A stretch of 64,000 bases of DNA, taken from contig OZ004593.1 of assembly GCA_963924555.1 (NCBI GenBank), positions 868,001-932,000 on the forward strand, in the 5' to 3' direction. This stretch comes from Crambe crambe (Eukaryota; Porifera; Demospongiae; Poecilosclerida; Crambeidae). The notes under the pieces are model-generated. The model was not told where the DNA came from, ran no database searches, and saw only the letters and a list, made by a program, of their open reading frames with translations. This document shows, one piece after another, positions 50,301-61,506 of this stretch (its first letter is position 1; each line of letters starts with the position of its first letter). Both the position numbers and the translations under genes were made by a program.

Positions 50301-51056
50301 ATGAACATCAAAATTTCATCCCAATTAAGTGAAACCTCCCAATAATGGACACACTTGGGACCCCTGCACTTTGTCCTTTGCAGAGAGGTTGTCCTCTTTT
50401 AGGAGGTTAACAAAGATTGCCCTTTGTTGAGAGGTTTGTCCTCTGGTTTATTGGTAATGAATGTCTAAGGCCGAGAAGCCACTAAATCTTGTCTAATTAG
50501 CATTCTAGCATGTCCACAAAACAAGATTCTGGCAGGCATGTCATACCAATATATCCATCATGGCCTAACCACACCAAACCATCCCTTAACCACACTATAA
50601 TGTGTTCTATTGCATTCACCTTGCCCCTGATCCATTCACTATAACTGTTATAACTTTCTCAATTCTTCTAGTTTAATGCATCAACAGAGAGCAGCTCAGC
50701 TGATTATCAACTCTCTCTGCTGCTGGTATAGTGAATGATGAAGGGGCAAGGTGAATGCAAATAGACTTCAGCTAAATTATGAAGACACTTGATGGTTTGT
50801 CTTGCCACCTAGCTATAAGAGGAGAGGCTAATTATCATTAGCTCAAACTCACTTGAAAGAGTCTCTCCAGTTCTGTGGGAGGGACCTTGTACCTCTGGAC
50901 CAACATTTGCAGCTCATCCTCCAAATTCCTGAAGAGAATGTTTGTCTCACTCTCCATCTCACTGTCCACGGACCCTGCCCCTTCCAACTCATACCCCTCA
51001 GAGTATGTCGTGTCATATGACATGTTTTCTTTGTACGTGTCATGTGATATGTCCAT
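38714..51056 (-). CDS. JIP3/JIP4 (MAPK8IP3/SPAG9)-type kinesin and JNK scaffold
   Basis: Twenty coding exons (50853-51056, 50169-50294, 49856-49976, 49649-49719, 49509-49564, 49074-49197, 48409-48830, 48128-48202, 48022-48067, 47741-47886, 47440-47517, 47207-47384, 46797-46988, 46110-46440, 45630-45920, 45379-45532, 45153-45289, 39918-40087, 39500-39662, 38714-39300) give 1223 residues (human JIP3/4 about 1330). The N-terminal half is coiled coil (RH1/leucine-zipper part), then an RH2-like block (CITRKELHELLVKHQN, LRQRWRRLFRSKQ). The C-terminal WD40-like propeller matches JIP4 block by block: AEVWVATIEASSARIEIIDV, TSHIVCMLSIPG, IWVGAGPSIFFLD, LLYLGTSNGKIVTVPI, LVISVGKGHVEY and FQLLVWG near the end. 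JIP3/4 link kinesin-1 and dynein to cargo and to JNK signalling. An in-frame TAA lies just before the ATG at 51056. A non-coding first exon probably ends at donor 53129. The exon 14 acceptor lies in a tandem repeat. Confidence 0.88.
41426..42068. mobile_element. Non-autonomous DNA transposon (piggyBac-like MITE)
   Basis: A perfect 16-bp inverted terminal repeat, TTAAGGGTGCTTGCAA at 41426 and TTGCAAGCACCCTTAA at 42053-42068, bounds about 643 bp. The outer TTAA on both sides fits the target-site duplication of piggyBac-type elements, leaving GGGTGCTTGCAA as the terminal repeat. No transposase frame is inside. The class is inferred from TTAA only. Confidence 0.7.
44885..45090. repeat. Tandem array in the large JIP intron
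   Basis: Three copies, about 82 bp each, of a unit containing GTGTCCTGATTAGAGGGGCG and GGAGTGAGTTTAACACACA. The words relate to the dispersed repeat family found elsewhere in the window (for example 45960-46035 and 61690-61990). Confidence 0.85.
46431..46600. repeat. 52-bp tandem repeat copying the JIP exon-14 acceptor
   Basis: Three full copies and a partial fourth of a 52-bp unit beginning TTTAGGAGGCTAAGGAATTG. On the coding strand each copy has CCTTAG followed by CCTCCTAAA, which is the acceptor and first nine bases of exon 46110-46440. Only the copy at the exon is in use by my model. Confidence 0.9.
47094..47164 (-). tRNA. tRNA-Glu (anticodon CTC)
   Basis: The minus strand folds as a standard tRNA: acceptor TCCCATG pairs with CATGGGA; A box TGGTCTAGTGG; anticodon arm CGGCG-CTCTCAC-CGCCG with CTC in the loop; B box GGTTCGATTCC within the T arm. 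The 71-nt sequence agrees with eukaryotic tRNA-Glu. A T run (plus A9 at about 47080) about ten bases downstream can end RNA polymerase III transcription. It lies inside a JIP intron (46989-47206) on the same strand as the host gene. Confidence 0.95.
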
Positions 51057-51410
51057 GATCTGTTACTTTAGCTCCTGCACATGTGGGAGGGAGTTGTATT
51101 ATAGTATTGTAACCATGACAACACATGGTGTGTGAATGGAAATGAAGTGGAGTAGATAGCTAAACGAAATATTGGAAGTCAAGTAGTCAAGTTGCAAAGA
51201 ATTGAAGGGGGGTTGGGGTGGGGAGGGAGGGGGTTGGAGTGAGGAGGGAGGGGATTGGGGTGAGGGGGCACTTAATTTGAAGAGGACACAATTCAAGAAA
51301 TCACAGGCCAAATCCTTCAACTTCTCAGCAAGTACAAGAAGACTGCCTATACGTAATTAAGGAAACAGCAACCTAATAACAACAACATCTATTATGTACC
51401 TACTCCTATC

Positions 51411-51640
51411 ACAGGGTATCGCAGGGGCTCCTACACCTATCACAGGGGGTTCTACACCCGTCACAGGGGCTCCTACACCCGTCCAGGTTCCTACACCTAT
51501 CACAGGGGCTCCTACACCCATCACAGGGGCTCCTACACATATCACAGGGGCTCCTACACCCATCACAGGTTCCTACACCTATCACAGGGGCTCCTACACC
51601 CATCACAGGGGCTCCTATACCTATCACAGGGGCTCCTACA
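51411..51640. repeat. 21-bp minisatellite
   Basis: About ten copies of a unit near TATCACAGGGGCTCCTACACC. The unit length is a multiple of three, so open frames (repeated TGAPTPI) are artefacts. Confidence 0.9.
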
Positions 51641-52670
51641 CAATGAAGACATGATATCATGCATGGGAAAATTACATTCCCACTCAAGAGCCAGGAATGC
51701 TTCCAAGTGTACTGGAACAGCAGATTCCTTGGATGTAGCTTCGCATTCAGTTACAGAGGGAAACAGTCGGTGTAAAGACATGAATTTGCTAAGAGTGACA
51801 CTCCACATGGCTACACACGAGACACATGAAGCTAGACCACAAAAAGATACTTGATGATCTTGCTTCATGTTTACTGTTAGATTCACTCTTTAATGTTTCC
51901 ATGTTTGACAACTACCGACTCAAGTGAAACCTTACCTTTTCTCCCCTGTTTGAAAATAACATTCTTCCAAATACATATAACTAATAGTAAAGGTGATAGC
52001 ATTAAAGCAAATCACTTGGAGACCCATTATAAAGCTAATGTGTCCATCTCCATTTCCCCTCGTCCTTCTTCAATCTAAGGTTCCTGTGTTCAGCACCTAT
52101 TGATCTCAATCATCAGAGTGAATCTTATCTGCCCCTAGCTACTAGCTATGGTGTCTCATTTGAATTAAAGAAACTGTCACTATTGGGAGAGTCACTTAAT
52201 ATGCTCAAGCAAAAAAAAAAAATATTTCCAGGAAATTACAAAATTCACTGAATGCCTGTCTTACACAATTGCAATTCTCATTTCTAGGCAACAAGAATTT
52301 CCACTTGCAAGACGCGAATGGAAACAGAAGCTATTGGAAAGATCCTCTGATAGGGCAACCACAGGAATTATAAATAATATTCTAGTAAACTAATATGGGC
52401 CAGCTAGTAAACTCTAGTAAACTACTCCAGTATACCATTAATAGCTACTTATTATGCATCACAATTCCTTAATAGGACACTTGAACTGTCATGTGATTAG
52501 AAACATGGTCACCATAACAGCATGCACAGTACCCTATAAGATATTTAATACCCAAGTATTTCCATCCACTGAGTGTTTAGGGTTCAGATAACAGAGCTCA
52601 TAAAGACATAGTATTGTAATGCTATGCACAAAGATCAGGATAAGTTGAAGAATGATGAGTGCTGCCGGTA

Positions 52671-52784
52671 TAGCCTCGTTCCCAGGCCTTCCTCTCTCAC
52701 TATAGTCTCTCATGCACGAAGAAAAGGTAAAAATACTTTGTGAGAGACTATAGTGAGAGAGAGGAAGGCCTGGGTACTAGGCTA
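52671..52784. mobile_element. 114-bp palindromic MITE
   Basis: TAGCCTCGTTCCCAGGCC with following CTCTCTCACTATAGTCTCTCA is mirrored by TGAGAGACTATAGTGAGAGAG and GGCCTGGGTACTAGGCTA. The arms are about 40 bp with a short loop, so the element can form a long hairpin. Confidence 0.85.
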
Positions 52785-53229
52785 ACTGCTACCAGTATGA
52801 TTCCAGCTTTAGCAGCTTCCCATTGTTAGCTAGTTAGCTATTATTGAATCATAATTTACCTATTGTTTACTTAGTTCTACAAAATAAACAGGTTTAGTGC
52901 AAGGCACGGTTTGATACTAGCTGGCCACAAAGCTGGAAACTTATGGTTGGTGGTAGATTATTGGTTTGTGAGTTGATTTGGCCTACCAAATCTTTTAGAT
53001 TTGGCCTACCACATTTAATACTGTCTAGTCTGAAAGCTACGAACAATCATAGTATAGATAACACAGTAGCTACTCCTGGAGTACTGTATGATCTAAGATT
53101 ACAGCTAGCAACAGGCAGAGATACTTACGTTGCGTTCAGTGACGATTCGAACTCCGCTACCTCGAGCCGCTGAATCAATGCTGACTGTGCAATGCGCTGA
53201 CCATGCACTGCTACATTTAGACGTATCCA

Positions 53230-53399
53230 CTTTCTCCTTTGAAGTTGGTTTGGCAATCCATTAGCTAAATAGCTTTGAGCGATAATTAAACGATCATATC
53301 ATGCACAGAACTGGGCGGGGCTGGTTTATATTAACCGTATATCTAATTATAAGTAATTGATTAATCATAGATATTTTGTAATAACAGCTGATTGGGGAG
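53230..53399. promoter_or_regulatory. Shared 5' region between the JIP and MEI4 genes
   Basis: The predicted JIP non-coding exon (minus, ends at 53129) and the MEI4 ATG (53400, plus) diverge from here. Exact transcription starts cannot be read from sequence. Confidence 0.4.
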
Positions 53400-55262
<1,863 letters not shown>

Positions 55263-55390
55263 CTGTTAGTCAGCTAGCTAGCTAGAGAGCGCATTTATGA
55301 ATCTTCAATTATAATACATTATCACAAGAAAATAATAGGAACAGGGTCATCAACAAAATATACACATAATCAACTTTGTCATGTGATGGT

Positions 55391-55989
55391 TCACTTGGGG
55401 TGGTTACTGTGTTGCTCTGTGAGGGATTATACAATACATCACATGATCAGCAACACAATAGGGTGGTTCAAACTTACCTTTCCTGATGTTAAAAGCAACC
55501 CCTTTCTGGTCAGTGTCCTCTAGGGCTTTGATCAAACTGGACCAGGTGGGAATACCACTGGTGTCCATCACCTCGTCTTCCATATTTAACCATGCAGCAA
55601 CCATGTCCTCAGGCAAGGTCTGCATCCTCTTCAAGTGTGGATATTCCAGCCCCAATGCAGTGCCCAGGCGTATTAACTGCTCGTTATCAAGGGCTTTCAG
55701 GACTTTAGAGACTTTGAAGTGGTCAGCTGTTGATAGGTTATGTGAAGTGGCTTTTTTGGAAGAAACAGTTTGTGGAGGTGCATAACCTGGAGTAAAGATA
55801 CACACAGTCAAACACCTAACCCGAACCAAACTAGAGTCACTTACTATACGAAGAAGATGGGATGTGATGAACTGGGGTGGAGTCAGGGGGTGGAGGATGA
55901 GGGGAGGTGACCCTTGTTAGAGGAACTTGGGGAGGTGCAGGAGTAGAGGAAGCAACTCCTGTTAATTAAAAGAGAGAGGCACATGAAAA

Positions 55990-56022
<33 letters not shown>

Positions 56023-59000
56023 AGAAAAAGAAAAAAGTGTAATCTCACTCACCTTTGAGCCAGACCCTGTGCTGGTCAGTTAGAGTCCCTCCTTTGATGT
56101 GATATTTAATGCACGTCAGGTCACTGCCATATTCAGACATCACAGCGGGATGGAGGGAAGTGGTCTTATGCTTCTCACAGAGAAAGGCAACCTTGGGGCT
56201 GTCTGGACTATAATTCAGCTTCTCTGTTACTTCATCAATGGCCTTCATCAGAGTGTTGCGAATCATGGTACACATGCGAGAGATACTTTCAGCATTGTAG
56301 GATGCTTCTGGAGAGACATGGACAGTGATCAAGAAGAAAGAGTCGAGGCTGTCGTTGATGGTGATCTTGACTGGGTCACATGGGAGAGAGAAATGGACAC
56401 TATTTCTGGTGATGTGGAATGGCTTGCCAGTCGTGGGATCTTCTAACAATTTCCACTTGGCCTCAGTCATCACGTGGCAGATGGTGCCACAGTAGATTCC
56501 ATGTCTCGGCACACCTCTGGTAAAGTGGAGGACCATGGGTGGGACCGATTGTGTCTCGCATTCTGGATTGCAGCTGGTTTGAGGATCCATGGGTAAGACG
56601 CACGGCATCAAATACTCCCCCCGATTCACCTCTGACACAATGAACAGCTTCTCAAACAATTTCATCATGTCGGCAGGAGAGAACACACCCTCCACATACT
56701 GGCCTGGGAACTTCTTCAGACACTCGATGTCGAGGATCCCACACTGACTGAACTTCTTCCACTTCCCTTCCAGTGCTCTCTGCTTCTTGGGGTTGGTGGT
56801 CAGCTCGATATGGTATGCCACTAACTCGGTCAGCTTATCAAGAACAGCCTGAGGCTCTCCGATCACCACGCCAGGAAAATCCTCCTCAAAGTAGAAGATC
56901 CGTTTAATGTCGTGAAGATATCTCAAAGCCTCTTTCAACGACTCCTCGTTGAAGTGGTAGTGGGATACTAAACTCAGGATTTCTGACTCAGAAAATGCTA
57001 TCTGATTTGACTCCTGCACCTTTTGCTTTAGAGTCGACTCCACACCATAATAGCTGACTGGGATGGTGATGGAATCAGCACCAGAAGCATCCATCATCAG
57101 ATCTACCAACTCGTCAGCTCTCTGATGATCCACATCTTCAGGCTCCTTGGCATTGAGGGCAAAGATCAGTTCGTGCTGATCCTGGTAAATGACGCTATCT
57201 TCCAGACCAAAGGACTTCACCATGTCCTCCAGCTTACGATTCTTCTCCTCTCTCGACTCGGTGCACATGTGTTCCAAATCCCGATGTGTGCCCACAAATA
57301 CGAACCTCACACGTTTACTTCCCTGAGACTTGGATACGATCATCTGCATGAAACGACGTAGAATCTGCTCGTTGGTGAGTGATGACTTCACTCCTTCTCC
57401 AACAGACTGCCCCTGGTTATTGAAGTAGTAATTCACGGGATAGTCGTCCAGACGTTGGCTGAGGTCAGTCACCAGTATGCCGAGGGAGAGATTATCAATA
57501 AACCTTGGCAGTATTTCCAAGAACTGGGGCTGCCCACCACTGTCAGTTACATCTCCAACAGTCTGGTCTTCCAACGACTCCACATCCTCTCCTGGTTGGT
57601 GGAAGTCTACTATTAAATCCTTCTCTACCTCGTCGGTTGGCTTGGGGGGACTGTAGAAAATAACGCGTAGCTTCTCACTCAACTTAAACATGGTGCCTGT
57701 TGGCTCACTGCATCCATCCTTTGCTGTCTTCATCATCATCTTTGAGTAATCCTTATCGCATATCCTCTTGAATTTCCTGCCACCTCTCCCAATCCTACTA
57801 TGGGATATGGCTCGAACGGGCTTCGTGGCACAGGCTGTGCTGATACGCAATCGAGGAGGGGGTTCCCCTAACATTAGGGCCAGAACGTGACTCTTCCCAG
57901 AACCTGCATAACCAAATATGCCTATTCCCAAAGGTATGAACTTGATGTGGCCACCTCGCATGGCTGCTTTGAAGAGGTCTCGATTTTTCACATCAGAAAT
58001 GGCTAAGGTGGCTAATGCATCACCTGAAAAAGCATCAAAACAATCAAAACAGTCAGTACAATTACAATACACTCAAGTATTGTATAAATGTTATAGGGAC
58101 AATTATACAGCTCATACTCCTGCTTAATTACATCACAACTGAGTCACAAGGACTGAAAGAAATAATTTTTTGGAACAGAATGCACTTTGTTTGAAGTTGA
58201 TAGCTCATTGCATTCTAAAGTTATGGCCTGAGACATTATTAATTAATTTCACCTCCTTTTAATTAATTAATTTTCATACTAATTAACCTTACTTACATGT
58301 GACATGCGTATTAAATTTAATTCTACATTAATTACATCATCATGTTAAAATTAATTAACCACAACATCACTATTACATGACTTCTTTGTACTTTGTATAA
58401 TTATTATTGTGACTTACCTTCTTTTTCCCCTAAGGCAATAATTACTTTATCCCAGCTATTAATTGCTTGTTTATTCCCCTGGATGTATCCATTATATTTC
58501 TCCACCTCCCCCTTCAGCCTTTCCCTCTCACTCTCATCAGTGGAGGGGTCATTGATGCTTTTCTGCCATCCAGCAATCAACTGCACACATGGAACACACA
58601 CCAGGTATGGACTGGGCCACATGCCACGCCCTCATCACACCACTGCTACACTCATCACTCACCTGTTCCCAGTACTCTATCCAGTACTGATACTCTGCCT
58701 TCCACTGTGAGGAGTGAGAGAGAGAAGGTGAGACAACCATACAACCAACACACAAAGACAGCCATCATGCACCACAAAAAAAAATCACCACATGCACAGC
58801 ATGTGAGCTACGGCCTCCAAACTTGGAGAACTTGTAGAGTGAATCATGCTCTACAAGGTCAAGGGGTCCATGAGTGAATAGACCACGCCCACTTCCCTCG
58901 GCAGACTTGAGGGGAGATTTGTATGTCAAAAATGGCTTGGAAAAAATTGAGCAGGGGTCTAGCATGCAAGGCATTTTAGCTGCAGACTCCAAACATGGAG

Positions 59001-59434
59001 GATATATAGAGTGAAGTATGATCTTTAAAGCCATGGGGTCCATGAGTCACTAGGACCCACCCACTTCCCTCGGCTGGGGAGTATGTGTTCACACGCTGAG
59101 TCAGCACTTTTTGGTGAAACTGAAGCAGGGGTCCTGCACGGACACTGAATGAGGCACGTCCACCAAACATGGAGGACAATATGCTGGTAACATCTACTTT
59201 AAGGTCATGTAGTTTAGTGGGTCAATGAGCAACCCCTCACTGCACACAGCCTGCTTTCACTCCCAGGGTTATGAGTGGGCATAGAATGAGGGTGATGGGC
59301 TAACCCAGTATAGCAGGATATGAACCTTTCACCATAAGTCCTTATCTACACATGATAACATGACTCTAGTGCCATGAATTATGGGAAATAACCAAATATG
59401 GCATGGTATGAATATTGGTCTCTAGAAGGTTTAC

Positions 59435-59465
<31 letters not shown>

Positions 59466-59866
59466 AGCACTAACTCACATCTTTCCATTCCTTGATATCC
59501 TTCCTTATCTGTGAGGATAGATAAATTAGCTCACCACCTGATACAACTAACAATAGCTAAACAGTAATTAACTAGCTATTTTCAAAAGCAAAGTCTATAG
59601 GCACTAAAATTATGCCTAGAGGCAAGTTAAAATAGCTGCTATCCAGTTTTTATAGACCTATGCTAGCTACCAAGTACAAGTTTCAATAAAGCTAAAACTA
59701 CGACCGGCAGCTGCCACAGTTAGTTGCTACCTGTCTGTATGCAGCTGCAAACTTAACCGCCTACTAAAACTAAGTTGTTAGCAAGCTGTTGATCATGGAT
59801 CCATAATCGTCATTAACATGATCAATCAGTATTACGACTCACCTTCTTTAATTTCTTACTTGCCAT
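55391..59866 (-). CDS. Roc-type GTPase with C-terminal death domain
   Basis: Eight exons (59843-59866, 59479-59508, 58663-58704, 58418-58580, 56053-58023, 55845-55958, 55478-55786, 55391-55416) give 892 residues. An N-terminal helical region rich in Trp/Lys/Glu (1-86) precedes a GTPase domain: P-loop GYAGSGKSH (Lys130), TKPVRA as probable switch I, DSGGQPQF as switch II (the DxGGQ form of Roc domains), and GTHRDL in the place of the base-recognition motif. A COR-like region follows (FSQCGILDIECLKKFPG, FEKLFIVSEV). After a Pro/Ser-rich linker, residues about 782-884 resemble a death domain (LDNEQLIRLGTALGLEYPHLKRM, TWSSLIKALED). The architecture recalls the C-terminal half of DAPK1 without kinase and ankyrin parts. 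The tail exon, ending HPK, is the least certain. Partner and pathway are unknown. Confidence 0.82.
55988..56037. repeat. Poly(A)/GAAA tract in Roc-death intron
   Basis: A run of about 21 A followed by GAAA-type repeats. On the coding strand it is T-rich and lies between exons 56053-58023 and 55845-55958. Confidence 0.85.
58797..59230. repeat. About 175-bp degenerate tandem repeat in a Roc-death intron
   Basis: Copies begin near 58797, 58972 and 59153, sharing CTCCAAACxTGGAG, GGGTCCATGAGT and CCCACTTCCCTCGG. The third is most diverged. Repeated minus-strand open frames here are artefacts. A CA run follows at about 59433-59460. Confidence 0.75.
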
Positions 59867-60447
59867 AGTGAAGCAGTGGGGCGAAATTGGGTGTGATGCA
59901 GAATCTGCCGGTGTAATTAAGCTTAGTACTAGTGGTGGGTGGGGCCGGGGCTCCCAGGTAAGTACCACGTGACTTTCTGTAATCATCTGTCATTCTCTAC
60001 AACTTCCTGACAGCAGCTGTTTCCCTTGATTTCAGACCCCAACAACAGCTGTGTGGAGTACAACTTGCCTCTACTGGTGCTGGGCCGTAGAAGATCTCCA
60101 CCCCAGAGTACAACTATATCATTGGGTTGTATGGAAACATTAGCTCTTCAACTACGTCTGCACACTGTGCAATGCCTCAGGGCCTGCAGTAGCCTACCAG
60201 TACAACAGCACTAGTTGCTATGCTCTAGGCATAGCTAACAACGAGTCAACTTATGTAGTAAGTGTCAACACAATGCATTTAAAGAGATGGGAGTAAACTT
60301 TAATTTGCAGTATCGGATCATCTCAGATGTCCCTAATAATGATGACATCAGAATAGTCTATTCCAATGGAAGTGAGTTAGTATTTTCATTATCATTATCA
60401 GAATTGGGAGATAATATTCATTTCCTTTTCTCTTCCTTACCTCTTTC

Positions 60448-60486
<39 letters not shown>

Positions 60487-60607
60487 TTTGCAGTGGGGGA
60501 CCTAGCCTCAAGCCATCATGTTGTATGCAGAGGGAGCTATCAACAATGATCCCATTGATATTACAGAATATCCAACCTACACATATAACACAGGTATCAT
60601 AGTCGTG
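59867..60607. other. Intergenic region upstream of the Roc-death gene
   Basis: No recognisable gene. It includes the Roc-death promoter side, short open frames on the plus strand (60026-60214) without known domains, and a run of about 38 C at 60449-60486 followed by TTTGCAG, which looks like a splice acceptor. It may hold remains of upstream exons of the fucosidase-like pseudogene. Confidence 0.5.
60449..60486. repeat. Poly(C) tract
   Basis: About 38 consecutive C residues, unusual in length, directly before TTTGCAG. Confidence 0.95.
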
Positions 60608-60874
60608 ATGTTCAAGAAGCATTGTCCAAGAGTTCCATTCCTCGCACTACATTGAGTTCCATAACCAAGTCTATGGTTGCTCAGGAGTCATGCCTGATAA
60701 GTACCCTTGTGAGTGACCCACTTTGGTCCTTTATTCTCTCTCAAATGTAATTAGAATTGAACTGTCACCCTCAACTTCCAATCCAGGTATACAGACTTTA
60801 TTCCGATGTTCAAGGCAGAAATGTTTGACCCGGATAAATGGGCTGACCTCTTCAAGACATATGAGGCGAGATAA
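60608..60874 (+). pseudogene. GH29 alpha-L-fucosidase fragment, decayed
   Basis: Two blocks on the plus strand resemble the part of family GH29 catalytic domains that precedes the GAKY...KHHDGF motif. The first reads IEFHNQVYG then DKYP; the second, after CAG at 60787, reads [23 protein letters not shown]. Family members have YHxxxYG...Y.[27 protein letters not shown]. The frame then runs TYEAR and a stop, so the catalytic motifs that should follow are gone, and the usual KFGIFIHWG segment is not found upstream. The blocks are separated by intron-like sequence, so this is not a processed copy. Confidence 0.6.
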
Positions 60875-61014
60875 TGACCTCAAGTTCCAATTTCCAACCT
60901 CTAGATGTACCCAATTGCATAACTAATATGTTTTCCCTACTATAAAATTTAATGCTGCTTTCCTATACTGAAGCTATATATCTTTAAAACTCTGGCATTT
61001 TAGGTAGTATGGGA

Positions 61015-61335
61015 TTTGCCCTGGTATCTGCAGGTATTTCAAGGCATTGGGAGGTATTCGGTGGTGTTTCAAGGTCTCTAAAAGTATTTTCAAGGTATCT
61101 GCAGGTATTTCAAAGCATTGGGAGGTATTTGCAAAGGTGCTGGGAAGTATCTGCAGGTATTTCAAAGCATTGGGAGGTATTTGCAAAGGTGCTGGGAAGT
61201 ATCTGCAGGTATTTCAAAGCATTGGGAGGTATTTGCAAAGGTGCTGGGAAGTATCTGCAGGTATTTCAAGGCACTAGGAGGTATTTGTAGGTATTTCAAA
61301 GGTGTTGGAAGATATCTGCAGGTATTTCAAGGTAT
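61015..61335. repeat. 52-bp minisatellite
   Basis: Three clean copies (about 61099-61262) and several degenerate ones of a unit with GTATCTGCAGGTATTTCAAA and GCATTGGGAGGTATTTGCAA. It contains the shorter word AGGTATTT repeated within the unit. Open frames on both strands here are artefacts. Confidence 0.9.
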
Positions 61336-61506
61336 TGGGGGAGATTAGATATCAATATAAACATTAAACACCACCACAGATTTGCACAAATTGGACTCTC
61401 CTTGGAAGCACGAATGATTGAAGATATTGCAAAGAATTAGTACAATTATTGGTAAAAAACACCACCACAGATTATAACAAAATATCATAAAAGGAAGAAC
61501 ATTGTT

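Larger units (their letters stand above)
51075..53128. other. Probable 5'-UTR intron of the JIP gene
   Basis: On the minus strand a good donor (GTAAGTAT) at 53128 and an acceptor (GTGCAG, before 51074) would join a non-coding exon starting upstream of 53129 to the coding exon. Inside lie a 21-bp minisatellite (about 51411-51640, unit TATCACAGGGGCTCCTACACC with gaps) and a palindromic MITE. I see no gene. Confidence 0.5.

Noticed and set aside
61009..61348. Plus-strand frames of repeated EVFAKVLGSICRYFKALG-like text
   Set aside because: Translation of the 52-bp minisatellite.
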